Below are positions 1 to 8,682 of a stretch of DNA of 54,534 nt, one piece after another. The notes under the pieces are model-generated. The model ran no database searches and was not told the DNA's origin. It saw nothing but the letters and a program-made list of their open reading frames with translations. A program made the position numbers and the translations under genes. Numbering within the stretch: position 1 is the stretch's first letter; every line of letters begins with the position of its first letter. Source of the DNA: an uncultured Rhodospirillales bacterium (lineage in GTDB: Bacteria > Pseudomonadota > Alphaproteobacteria > RF32 > CAG-239); contig CACWQT010000004.1 in the NCBI GenBank assembly GCA_902763185.1, positions 1 through 54,534 on the forward strand, written 5' to 3'.

Positions 1-631
1 GGATCTTCTTTGTAATTAATTTGAAGCTCCCTGATTTCGCTCGTGCCTCGCTCAAGGGGTGACGGTTAGTTGTCACCCCCACCTTAATCCTCCCCCCTCA
101 AGGGGGAGGAGATTTTTAAAGTGATAACCTCTTAAGGGGGGAGGAGATTGTTAGAGTGATATCCCCCTCAAGTGGAGATAGGACTTGAAATGAGGGTAGT
201 TTTCACCCTCTCTGTCACATTCTGTGGCATTCTTGCTTCGTAAGGCTCGCGCTTTATGCGCTTGCCAACTACGCTTCGGATGTTTTAGTTTTCACCCTCT
301 CTGTCAGCTCCGCTGACATCTCCCCGTCAAGGGGGAGAAATAGCTTTCGGTAAAAACTGTCCACCGGAGAGTTTTTATCCTGCAAACCCCCGTCAAGGGG
401 GAGAAGACTTTAAGAGGCAATTCGCTCGTGCCTCGCTCAAGGGGTGACGGTTAGTTGTCACCCCCACCTTAATCCTCCCCCCTCTCAAGGAGGAAGAGAA
501 ATTTAAAGCCGATGTCTTTTCCCCCTTGAGGGGGGAAACGTCAGCGAAGCTGACAATGGGGGTGAAATAAACCGTTCCCCTCCGAACTGAAGGTGAGGAT
601 AAGAGATCTTCAAATTAAATAAAAAAAGTAC
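1..631. repeat. Gene-free repeat cluster with palindromes and a 64-bp direct repeat
   Basis: No credible gene is visible here. A 64-bp sequence at 36-99 recurs exactly at 421-484, and a 20-bp sequence at 198-217 recurs at 287-306. Short palindromes of the CCCCCT-CA-AGGGGG type occur repeatedly, near 93-106, 165-175, 326-341, 388-403 and 517-534. The arms can form hairpins in either strand. A related sequence, with TTCGCTCGTG-like and CTCAAGG-GTGACG-like blocks, lies in the spacer near 31706-31755. This looks like an intergenic repeat family rather than a coding or CRISPR region. Confidence 0.75.
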
Positions 632-2032
632 CTATCTCCCGCAAACAAGCGAGATAGAAGATATGGTATCGCCCATGCCGACAAGGGTTTTGGGCTTTTC
701 TACCAATATAGTCGGGGTGGCAGATAATGTATAATCCCCAACCGAACAGATGCCCTTTTCTAAAAGTTCCGGCGTTTTGAGCTTTTGTGCCAACGAGCTA
801 AGCTCCTTTAACCCCACCTCAGAAACACTTTGCCCCAAGGTCGCAGTCAAATCCTGATATTTGGCAAGCGCGCCGTTGTAGGCTTTAGATGAGGCAACAA
901 CAGAGGCTGTCATCATCCCTTTTAAGTTATCATCAGCCGACCGCGGGAAAGAACTATCCTGCAACGTCATATAAAGCCCAAACATATGGAGCTGTATCCG
1001 CGGTGTTTTAAGCCGATTCTTCAAGAACAATAAGGCCTCAAACAAATTACTGGCGGTCATTTCTTTTTCTATTTTTTGAGAAAGAGCCTTTTTACCTAAT
1101 ACATTGAGCAAGTCTAACGTCTCGCGCTCGTTTAATCCGATAGATTGGGAAATCGGCGCAATATCGTCTATAATGGCTTTGCGAATAGCCTTATCTTGTG
1201 TGGAGGCAACCTCTAAATGCACAATCATTTTGGGGTTTGCCTTTTGCCACTTCTTAATTACCGGCACAATGTTCTTAATAAGTTTTAAGCCGTTATTTTC
1301 TTTTAATAGCGGGTGAAAGCCCGAAAGCAACAGATACGAAACTTTGTGGCTGTTAAGATAGGTCTTAAAATGCTGATTAACCGCCAAATTCATATTAAGC
1401 GGGTCGTATGTGGCAATAAAACGATTAGACTTAGGGCAAACAAAAGTTTTATCACCCAGACTAAAATTATCGCCTTTATCAAACTCTATTATCCAATGAA
1501 TCATCGGTGGCTCGTTACGGGCAATCTCCGTTGCCTTTTTGAGCTGTCCGTTGACATCAAAAGCAAGCAAATTATCTAAATCAAGAAATTGTTTAGCCTG
1601 TAATTCAGGGTGCGAGTTGGTATGGGTGATAACTTTTTTAATGCCTAAAAGCGCCATTGCATTGGCAATAATGCCGCCTTGACCGCCCATTTGCAAGCGG
1701 TCGTAACCGATTTCTTGTTTGAGCCATTCATAAACAGATATATCCGCCGTTGTCCACTCCTCGGCAATCCCGCGAGAAAAACACTTTACAATCGCGATAA
1801 GCGCATCTTTTGGCTCTCTAAAAGAGGTAAGTTTAATATTTTGAAGCTCTGTTTCGGAAATCTTATACCGATCCAACAACTTTTTTAACTGTTTGCCGCT
1901 GATTTTTACCACGGCATCAATATTGGTGTTAAATGCAGTGGCAACCGCCGAGATTTTTTTGACTTTTTCCAACTGCTTGGGAACAACTTGATATTTTTTT
2001 GCCCATAGGATTTGTAATTGTTTGGTATCCAT
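632..2032 (-). CDS. ADP-dependent glucokinase/phosphofructokinase family protein
   Basis: Family members phosphorylate glucose or fructose-6-phosphate using ADP in a modified glycolysis; the substrate cannot be decided here. The ribokinase-like fold shows as a NTNIDAV block near residue 36, GGQGGIIAN near 116, GLNERE near 299 and a C-terminal GMGD motif, whose Asp (about residue 455) is the expected catalytic base. The length, about 466 residues, fits archaeal and animal ADP-GK/PFK. The chosen ATG at 2032 lies just after the hemY stop and has GAGG upstream; an ATG at 2062 is also open but overlaps hemY. It sits last after mic60-hemY and may be co-transcribed. The family is uncommon in proteobacteria, so transfer is likely. 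Confidence 0.8.
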   Translation of the reverse strand: MDTKQLQILWAKKYQVVPKQLEKVKKISAVATAFNTNIDAVVKISGKQLKKLLDRYKISETELQNIKLTSFREPKDALIAIVKCFSRGIAEEWTTADISVYEWLKQEIGYDRLQMGGQGGIIANAMALLGIKKVITHTNSHPELQAKQFLDLDNLLAFDVNGQLKKATEIARNEPPMIHWIIEFDKGDNFSLGDKTFVCPKSNRFIATYDPLNMNLAVNQHFKTYLNSHKVSYLLLSGFHPLLKENNGLKLIKNIVPVIKKWQKANPKMIVHLEVASTQDKAIRKAIIDDIAPISQSIGLNERETLDLLNVLGKKALSQKIEKEMTASNLFEALLFLKNRLKTPRIQLHMFGLYMTLQDSSFPRSADDNLKGMMTASVVASSKAYNGALAKYQDLTATLGQSVSEVGLKELSSLAQKLKTPELLEKGICSVGDYTLSATPTILVEKPKTLVGMGDTISSISLVCGR

Positions 2033-2036
2033 TGCC

Positions 2037-3473
2037 TCATATATCCTCATTTGAACCGGCATCTTTATCTACATACAAATGCCAATAATTGCGCCCGACC
2101 TCTCCGCAATCGGGACAAATCGCTTCCCACTTATCCGATACATGACCGCAGTTGGCGCAAACCCATTGGAAATCCTTGGGGTATTCGCTAAACTCATCTT
2201 TATCAATACCGATATGGCTCTTGATTGTTTCTACAAGAGTATTTTCTTTTTTGGAACGCTTTTTGTTTTTTTGTTCCAGTTGGTTAAGGATAGAAGCAAT
2301 ACGCTGAGTCGCCGGATTTTTTAACAAGAATAACCTGCATTCAGATTGTGCCTTAGCCGACTTCTTATCGCTAATGTAAAGTTCTGCCAAAATGAGGTTG
2401 TTAAGCGACGGACGTTTGGTATTGGTAAGTGCCAGTTTTTCCATCCGCTGAATTTTCTCAGACTTAGTGTCGTTGGGAAATAGGGCTAAATAGGCCTTAG
2501 CTATGTCATAATTCGGGTTTTCCGCCCAAATGGCAGATAATACTTTTTCGGCCTTGCGCACCTGATTATCATTTTTAACGTAATAATCAGCCAAATCCAA
2601 TGCCGCCGGAATAAGCTTGCTGTTTTCGTTAAGCGCTTGGGTGATAAACTTGAGAAACTGCACATCATTATGTTCGGCTTCGGCCTGATGTGCTAACTCA
2701 TAAAGTGCCACAGCTTTAAGACGCGCGGCCTTTGGCGCGGGTGTAAGGTTTTTGGCAATTGCCGCATCCAAAACCTCTAATGCACCAAGCCAATCATTGT
2801 TTTGGGCTCTGAGTAAAAAGGCACTGCTCACAACCCAATATAAATCTTGTCTGACTTCAAAAGCCTGATTAGCCGTTTTTAAGGCTTCGGTAAATTCTTT
2901 CTTCTCCAACTGAACTTCCAATGCAGCTTTCATCCCAACCAGTTGGATTTCTTCATTTTGCATGAGCTTTTGCGATAGTTGCTCCATTTTATCAAAGTTC
3001 TTTTCACCCTTGTAGATTTTGAGCATCAGAATATCAATAATCGCATCATTGCCGATAATCTTGCGCAAATTAACCAAATGACGACGCGCTTCGTTCATGA
3101 CGCCAGAAGATATATCTCCCATTGTTTTAACAATCAAAATTGCCGCCTCATCAAATTGCGAACGACTTAAAACGATTTTAGAATTTTGTGCAGCATCAAT
3201 GACCGGAATTGACTCTTTATCTCCGGCAAAGGTGTGGTTGGATAATAAAACATCATTTTTAAGCATGGAAGATATAGCTTTTAATCCGGTAAGAACAGCC
3301 TCCATAACCGCAAAAAAGATAAAAATAATGATAAGAATAGTTGTTATCGGAATAACACGCGCTTGTCCTGCAAAGGTAAAAATAACTTTACCGCTTGGAA
3401 TTATAAAAGATGCCAAGCCTAAACCGATAAGCAAAAAAATAAAAATTTTACTCAAGTTCTTCAGCATTTTCAT
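2037..3473 (-). CDS. hemY: HemY-type TPR membrane protein with C-terminal zinc ribbon
   Basis: This matches the HemY/TPR family encoded in heme operons of proteobacteria; it is not the protoporphyrinogen oxidase of the same name. Two hydrophobic segments lie at about residues 7-25 and 41-62. A helical-repeat body follows, and then a rubredoxin-like ribbon with cysteines 439, 442, 453 and 456 (CxxC twice). The ribbon resembles that of LapB and of alphaproteobacterial HemY. The start overlaps the end of mic60 by 26 bases, so the two are translationally coupled. In related bacteria hemC and hemD precede this pair; neither is here. The function of HemY is not settled, but it is associated with heme and membrane assembly. 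Confidence 0.75.
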   Translation of the reverse strand: MKMLKNLSKIFIFLLIGLGLASFIIPSGKVIFTFAGQARVIPITTILIIIFIFFAVMEAVLTGLKAISSMLKNDVLLSNHTFAGDKESIPVIDAAQNSKIVLSRSQFDEAAILIVKTMGDISSGVMNEARRHLVNLRKIIGNDAIIDILMLKIYKGEKNFDKMEQLSQKLMQNEEIQLVGMKAALEVQLEKKEFTEALKTANQAFEVRQDLYWVVSSAFLLRAQNNDWLGALEVLDAAIAKNLTPAPKAARLKAVALYELAHQAEAEHNDVQFLKFITQALNENSKLIPAALDLADYYVKNDNQVRKAEKVLSAIWAENPNYDIAKAYLALFPNDTKSEKIQRMEKLALTNTKRPSLNNLILAELYISDKKSAKAQSECRLFLLKNPATQRIASILNQLEQKNKKRSKKENTLVETIKSHIGIDKDEFSEYPKDFQWVCANCGHVSDKWEAICPDCGEVGRNYWHLYVDKDAGSNEDI

Positions 3474-4542
3474 TTGCCTCTACGGGAGTATCTGTTGACG
3501 CTTCGGTTGCTTGTTCAATGGGTTTGGGCTCTTCTGCTTGAGGGGTGGATTCGGCTTTTTTCGGCAGATTAACCGTCCCGTTTTTTATATCTTGCCTGAA
3601 AGAGTTTAACTGCTCTTGCATAATATGCGTGATGGCTTGGTTAAATTTAAGAGAAGCCGTCACATCTTGTTGCCATTGGTTAAAGGCAGGATTTGTAATT
3701 TTAGAAAACTCAGCATTGGCCTTAATGTATTGCAAAGCCTTAGCAAACTTATACTCTTTAACCAAAGTGCTTAAGGTATTGAGGAGCTTGACTTGTTCAT
3801 CAGTCTTTTTTTGCTTCTTTAAGACAATCACTCTATCTAATTTGATATGCGAAACGGAATCTTTGATAAGGTTTAAGCCTTTTTCAAGAGAGGATACTTC
3901 TTTAGGCTCCGGCGTAATATCAGTGCCAAAAGTAAAATTTTGAGAAATTTGCTGATACGTTTTAGCAAGAGCTTCATTATCGGCAATTTCTTGAGATTTA
4001 TATTCTAAAAGAGTAGCAATATCGGATTTTACTTGCGGCATATCTTCACTAAGGGCGGCTAAAATATCAACTTCTTCGGCAAAAGGACGGTGATATAAAG
4101 CATTTTCTTTAATCATTAACGCCAAACTTAAAATCAGCGCTTCATTACTTTGCGTTTCCTCTAAAGATTCTATACGGTGTCCGGCGGTATCTAAGCGCTC
4201 ATAAATAGTGCGGATTTGATTGTTGCCGACTTCATCTTTAAGCGCATTAAGGTTATCTGAGATAAGATTTATTGCATTTGAATTGGCAGATATCTGCTGC
4301 GAAGCGGTGGATAGAGCCAAAGGAAGTTTTTCTAACTCGGTCAAACGGGCAGATTGTGTTGCTAATTTGTCTTGGATATGCTTGTATTCCGGAACTGAGT
4401 TGCGTTGCCGATATTCTGTTAATGTTACAGCAGCACCGATTGCGCTTGCTTCTAACCCGATAACTGCCAAAGCAATCAAACTACCTTTAAGTGCAGCAGA
4501 CATGGGCTTCTTTTCTTTGCTGACAACAGATTTATTGGACAT
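3448..4542 (-). CDS. mic60: Mic60/mitofilin-like inner-membrane protein
   Basis: The protein has a short basic N-terminus, one membrane segment at about residues 17-42, a predicted coiled coil at about 50-130, and a helical C-terminal part ending in an acidic Pro/Glu-rich tail. Alphaproteobacterial Mic60, the relative of the mitochondrial MICOS subunit that bends cristae membranes, has this layout and lies just before hemY in the heme operon. Position, topology and length (364 aa) therefore support the call more than any single motif. The ribosome site AGGGGAG lies 9 bases before the ATG. A tail after the mitofilin-like region is longer than the minimal form. The main alternative is an unrelated coiled-coil protein. 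Confidence 0.7.
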   Translation of the reverse strand: MSNKSVVSKEKKPMSAALKGSLIALAVIGLEASAIGAAVTLTEYRQRNSVPEYKHIQDKLATQSARLTELEKLPLALSTASQQISANSNAINLISDNLNALKDEVGNNQIRTIYERLDTAGHRIESLEETQSNEALILSLALMIKENALYHRPFAEEVDILAALSEDMPQVKSDIATLLEYKSQEIADNEALAKTYQQISQNFTFGTDITPEPKEVSSLEKGLNLIKDSVSHIKLDRVIVLKKQKKTDEQVKLLNTLSTLVKEYKFAKALQYIKANAEFSKITNPAFNQWQQDVTASLKFNQAITHIMQEQLNSFRQDIKNGTVNLPKKAESTPQAEEPKPIEQATEASTDTPVEANENAEELE

Positions 4543-4633
4543 TTTTTAGCTCTCCCCTAAAATAGATGTTTGCAATATTTGAAATATAGTTTATAAAATA
4601 AAAAAATAAACTTCAATCTTTTTGGATACGCAG

Positions 4634-5710
4634 ATGATAGTTTTGGGAATAGAAAGCAGTTGCGATGAAACAGCCGCCGCCATTGTAAATGATAAAAAAG
4701 AGATTTTAGGCGAGGCTCTTTTATCGCAAGCTGAACATAAAGCCTTTGGTGGTGTGGTGCCGGAAATTGCCGCGCGTGCACACTTGGAACATATTGATAA
4801 TATCTTGGAACAATGTTTTGCTAAAAGCAAAATTAAGATGAGCGATGTTGATGCCATAGCCGCATCATCTGGTCCGGGGCTTATCGGCGGTGTCATTGTT
4901 GGGGTAATGACGGCAAAAGCTTTGTCTATTGCCTTAAATAAGCCGTTTGTGGCGGTTAACCACTTAGAAGGGCATGCTCTTGCCGCACGTATTAGTAATG
5001 ATGTGCGTTTTCCATATTTGTTGTTATTGGTTTCCGGTGGGCATTGCCAAATTCTAGTGGTAAAAGATGTCGGTGAATACGAGCGTTTGGGCACAACCAT
5101 TGATGACGCGGCAGGCGAAGCCTTTGATAAGGTTGCAAAAATGCTTGGTCTTGGATATCCGGGGGGCGTTGCAGTTGAAAAGTTGGCACTTTCCGGAGAT
5201 GAAACAAGGTTTACGTTGCCTAAGCCGCTTATCGGAACACCCGATTGTAATTTATCTTTTTCAGGGCTCAAAACGGCTGTTCGCAAGATAGTTGAAACAT
5301 ATTCGCCCGATGGAGATATTGCTCATGCGGATATTCCGGCACGTGATGTTGCAGACATTTGTGCATGTTTCCAATATACAGCAACCGATTGCCTATGTCG
5401 CAAGCTGAGCCGTGCCATAAAATATTTTAAGGAGAATTATCCGGAAGGGAAAAATCTGGTTGTATCCGGTGGTGTGGCGGCAAATACATATTTAAGAACA
5501 AAATTACAAAAATTAGCTGATGAAAACGGGTTGATTTTTGCTGCTCCACCGATTCGCTTCTGCACCGATAACGGCGTGATGGTTGCTTGGGCCGGCTTAG
5601 AAAGATTTAGAAAAGGATATACCAGTCCGCTTGATTTCAAGCCCCGTCCACGTTGGCCGTTAGATGCAAATGCGCCCAAAGCTGCGGGGGCAGGCGGAGT
5701 AAAAGCCTAA
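4634..5710 (+). CDS. tsaD: tRNA N6-threonylcarbamoyladenosine transferase TsaD
   Basis: TsaD transfers the threonylcarbamoyl group to A37 of tRNAs that read ANN codons, working with TsaB and TsaE in the cytoplasm. The sequence starts with the family's GIESSCDET block and carries the metal-binding HLEGH motif, the phosphate-binding SGGH, and a late SGGVAANTYLR block. The length is standard. The ATG at 4634 with GGA upstream is preferred to an in-frame TTG at 4622. The gene is divergent from mic60, a position usually facing hemC in alphaproteobacteria, and is followed one base later by nth. Confidence 0.96.
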   Translation: MIVLGIESSCDETAAAIVNDKKEILGEALLSQAEHKAFGGVVPEIAARAHLEHIDNILEQCFAKSKIKMSDVDAIAASSGPGLIGGVIVGVMTAKALSIALNKPFVAVNHLEGHALAARISNDVRFPYLLLLVSGGHCQILVVKDVGEYERLGTTIDDAAGEAFDKVAKMLGLGYPGGVAVEKLALSGDETRFTLPKPLIGTPDCNLSFSGLKTAVRKIVETYSPDGDIAHADIPARDVADICACFQYTATDCLCRKLSRAIKYFKENYPEGKNLVVSGGVAANTYLRTKLQKLADENGLIFAAPPIRFCTDNGVMVAWAGLERFRKGYTSPLDFKPRPRWPLDANAPKAAGAGGVKA

Positions 5711-5711
5711 A

Positions 5712-6353
5712 ATGCGAAAAAAATCCGAAATTTTGGAAATAATGCAAGTTTTTGAGCGTGAAAACCCAAATCCCGAGTGCGAACTAAACTATTCTAACGC
5801 TTTTACCTTATTGGTAGCAGTTGTTCTATCCGCCCAAACAACGGATAAAGGTGTTAATCGTGCGACAACCGAATTATTCAAAATCGCCGATACACCGCAA
5901 AAAATGGTTGATTTAGGGAAAGAAAAACTTATTTCGTATATCCGAACAATCGGTCTGTTTAATAATAAAGCAAAGAATATCATAGCACTTAGTCAGGCTC
6001 TTATTGATAAATTCGGCGGCAATGTTCCTGATAATCGTGAAGATTTGGAAACTCTTCCCGGTGTCGGGCGTAAAACTGCTAATGTTGTGCTAAACGTGTG
6101 GTATAAAAAGCCCACTCTTGCGGTGGACACACACGTTATGCGGATTTCACATCGCCTGAATTTTAGTCAAGGTAAGACACCTTTAGATATAGAATTGGAT
6201 TTACTCAAAGTGCTGCCTGATAAATATGTCATCAATGCAAATCACTGGCTTGTATTATTTGGACGCTATATTTGCAAAGCACAACGCCCAGAATGCAATA
6301 AATGCCCGATTGCAAATTATTGCGCCTGTAAAGATAAGAAGATTAGTTCTTAA
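5712..6353 (+). CDS. nth: Endonuclease III
   Basis: Endonuclease III removes oxidised pyrimidines and cuts abasic DNA in base excision repair. The helix-hairpin-helix LPGVGRKTA, the catalytic Lys in it, and the following VDTHV with catalytic Asp are present. Near the C-terminus four cysteines in the C-x6-C-x2-C-x5-C pattern form the 4Fe-4S site. At 213 residues it is full length. The ATG lies one base after the tsaD stop, so the two genes form an operon. The last four bases overlap the convergent trkA gene. Confidence 0.97.
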   Translation: MRKKSEILEIMQVFERENPNPECELNYSNAFTLLVAVVLSAQTTDKGVNRATTELFKIADTPQKMVDLGKEKLISYIRTIGLFNNKAKNIIALSQALIDKFGGNVPDNREDLETLPGVGRKTANVVLNVWYKKPTLAVDTHVMRISHRLNFSQGKTPLDIELDLLKVLPDKYVINANHWLVLFGRYICKAQRPECNKCPIANYCACKDKKISS

Positions 6354-7702
6354 ATCTTAAAGATTTCCTCAGCCTTGCGCATCGCTTGTGGCGCAACAAA
6401 GACTATCAGAATATCTCCTTGCAAAATACTGTCTTGCGGCAAAGGATAGATGATTTTTCCGCCGCGATAAATAGCGCTGATTCGACACTTATCCGGCAAG
6501 CCTATACTTTCAATCGTTTTTCCTGTATTAAGGCTGTCTTCATCAATACGAACCTCCCAAACTTCGCCCATGCCACGCCTGAGGCAATAAGCATTATTTA
6601 TCTTGGCTTTACGCAAATCTTGGAGCATAGCAGATGTTGTAACCAAAGAACGTTCAACAATAATGCTTTCGCCGTCTTCTTCTATCAAACTATCAAAAGC
6701 TCGCGAATTAACTAAAGAGAGCGTATATGAAACGCCACTCTTTTTAGCAATAAGCGAAGCCAATAAATTATCTTTATCATTATCGGTAACGGCTATGGTC
6801 ATATCAGCATTTTTTACATCAGCCTCATTTAATATGACATCACTCATCATTTCACCACGAATAATCTGCGTGTCTTTTAAGGTAATAGCCAAATCGTGAG
6901 CGGATACGTTGTTACTTTCAATAATACGACAATTACCAACACTATCATCCTTTTCTAAAACACTGGCTATGTAGTAAGAAATAGCATTACCGCCGAAAAT
7001 GACAAGATTTTCTGTTTGTTTAAGGGTTATGCCGAAATCGTGCAAAGTGTCAAAAACCTTATCTTTTTCAACCAGAACAAAGATTTCATCACCGAGCTTA
7101 ATAATTTCATCAGATTTTGCAAAAAAGCTCTTGTTATCACGAATAATATGGATAACCGGACTGTTATAAAACTTTTTAATTTCCTCAATGCTTTTATTAA
7201 CAAGGGCAAAATCTGAATTACATTTAAATCCTAATAAATACAACTTTTCGCCGATAAGCGGGAAAACTGCGGTTGTGCCGTTAATTTCCAGTAATGCCAA
7301 AATATGCTTAGCAATTTCAACATCTGGCGAGATAACCAAATCAACCGGCAAATTGCGATCGCTGTAAAGCATATTCCACAGCGGATTTAAGAAGAATTCG
7401 GAGTCTACACGCGCAATTTTCTTAGGGATTTGAAAGAGCGAATACGCAACTTGGCAAGCAACCAAATTAACTTCATCATTATCTGTTACGGCAATCAGAA
7501 TATCAGCATTTTTGGCATCAATTTTTTCCATAACACCGGGATGTGAAATAGACCCTTGTAAAGTTTGCACGTCAAATTCTTTAGAAATAGCATCTAATTT
7601 CTTTTTATCCGTATCTACAACAATAATGTCGTTGTTTGCCTGTGAAAGATAGTCCACAATACTCCGCCCCACATGTCCGGCACCGCCAATGATAATTCTC
7701 AT
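6350..7702 (-). CDS. trkA: Trk system potassium uptake regulator TrkA
   Basis: TrkA is the cytoplasmic NAD-binding regulator of Trk-type potassium channels. The protein has two tandem RCK halves. The first begins at the N-terminus with GGAGHVG followed by a VDTD block that binds the nucleotide ribose, and the second begins near residue 230 with a more degenerate GGNAIS. Each half carries a TrkA-C part after it. About 450 residues is the family's usual size. The start at 7702 has a strong AGGAGGA site 8 bases upstream; a longer frame to 7753 would run into dusB. The gene lies one base after dusB. No trkH/trkG channel gene is in the window. Confidence 0.93.
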   Translation of the reverse strand: MRIIIGGAGHVGRSIVDYLSQANNDIIVVDTDKKKLDAISKEFDVQTLQGSISHPGVMEKIDAKNADILIAVTDNDEVNLVACQVAYSLFQIPKKIARVDSEFFLNPLWNMLYSDRNLPVDLVISPDVEIAKHILALLEINGTTAVFPLIGEKLYLLGFKCNSDFALVNKSIEEIKKFYNSPVIHIIRDNKSFFAKSDEIIKLGDEIFVLVEKDKVFDTLHDFGITLKQTENLVIFGGNAISYYIASVLEKDDSVGNCRIIESNNVSAHDLAITLKDTQIIRGEMMSDVILNEADVKNADMTIAVTDNDKDNLLASLIAKKSGVSYTLSLVNSRAFDSLIEEDGESIIVERSLVTTSAMLQDLRKAKINNAYCLRRGMGEVWEVRIDEDSLNTGKTIESIGLPDKCRISAIYRGGKIIYPLPQDSILQGDILIVFVAPQAMRKAEEIFKI

Positions 7703-7703
7703 C

Positions 7704-8678
7704 TTACATATCCTCCTTTTCTCTTTTAGAAAAATAATCTTCAATTGCCTCAAGCGCTTTATCTAAATCATAAATTCTTGTATATATTTCACGAAATTTT
7801 TTAGCATCACGTAAATTTTTAGAATACCAACACACATATTTTCTGGAAATAGCCACCGCCATATCCTTACCATAAAATGCGACCATATCTGTAAGCTGCT
7901 GTAAAAGAGCATTTTTAATTTCATTTATGCCAATTTGTCTTGGTTCACACCCCTTGCTGAGATAATTATGTGTTTGTCCTAATATCCACGGATTACCAAG
8001 AGTGCCACGCCCAATCATAACACCGTCAACACCCGTTTCTTCAATCATTTTTTTTGCCAAATGAGCAGAAGTGATATCCCCATTGCCGATAACTGGAATT
8101 TTAACAGCCTGTTTAACTTCTCTGATAATACCCCAATCTGCAACACCGGAATATCCTTGTGCGCGGGTGCGCCCATGGACAGTAACATAGGAAGCGCCGC
8201 TATCTTCACACATTTTAGCAAATTCTACCGCATTAACAGAGTTATTGTCCCAACCTTTGCGAAATTTTACCGAAACTTTGAGCGACGTTGCTTTAACTGT
8301 TTCCTCTATAATTTTAGAAGCTCGCGGCAAATCTTTCATTAAAGCTGAACCGGATTCATTACCGACGATTTTTTTTACCGGACACCCCATGTTAATATCA
8401 ATGGAATAAGCGCCTAAATCTGCCACCAATTTAGCCGCTTCAGAAAATAGCGTTGCATCATTCCCGACCAACTGCACGATAACCGGATAAGGTTCTTTTT
8501 TGACATCCGCAATCCGGTATGTTTTAGGGTTCTTACGGTTAATCGCATTAACTGCCACCATTTCAGAATAGAGATTTCCCTCTCCAAAAGATGCAACCAA
8601 TTTACGGAACGGATAATCGGTAATCCCTGCCATAGGCGCTAAAAATACATTGCTTCTTAATCCGATAATATCAGGCAT
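7704..8678 (-). CDS. dusB: tRNA-dihydrouridine synthase B
   Basis: DusB reduces uridine to dihydrouridine in the tRNA D-loop using FMN and NADPH. It has the N-terminal LAPMAGITD FMN-binding block, the NMGCPVKKI motif with the catalytic Cys, VHGRTR, IGNGDI, and GVMIGRGTLGNPW. The length is normal. I prefer ATG 8678, just after the upstream gene's stop and with an AGG site, over an in-frame ATG at 8693. In many alphaproteobacteria dusB (nifR3) is followed by ntrB, ntrC, ntrY and ntrX before trkA; here trkA follows directly. Confidence 0.95.
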   Translation of the reverse strand: MPDIIGLRSNVFLAPMAGITDYPFRKLVASFGEGNLYSEMVAVNAINRKNPKTYRIADVKKEPYPVIVQLVGNDATLFSEAAKLVADLGAYSIDINMGCPVKKIVGNESGSALMKDLPRASKIIEETVKATSLKVSVKFRKGWDNNSVNAVEFAKMCEDSGASYVTVHGRTRAQGYSGVADWGIIREVKQAVKIPVIGNGDITSAHLAKKMIEETGVDGVMIGRGTLGNPWILGQTHNYLSKGCEPRQIGINEIKNALLQQLTDMVAFYGKDMAVAISRKYVCWYSKNLRDAKKFREIYTRIYDLDKALEAIEDYFSKREKEDM

Positions 8679-8682
8679 TGAC

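Noticed and set aside
1..631. Possible CRISPR array from repeated GC-rich units
   Set aside because: Units are palindromic, unevenly spaced and of different lengths, with no constant repeat-spacer period and no cas genes.
4591..5286. 231-residue frame antisense to tsaD
   Set aside because: It lies wholly opposite a strongly conserved tsaD and has low-complexity Ser/Pro/Lys content typical of a shadow frame.
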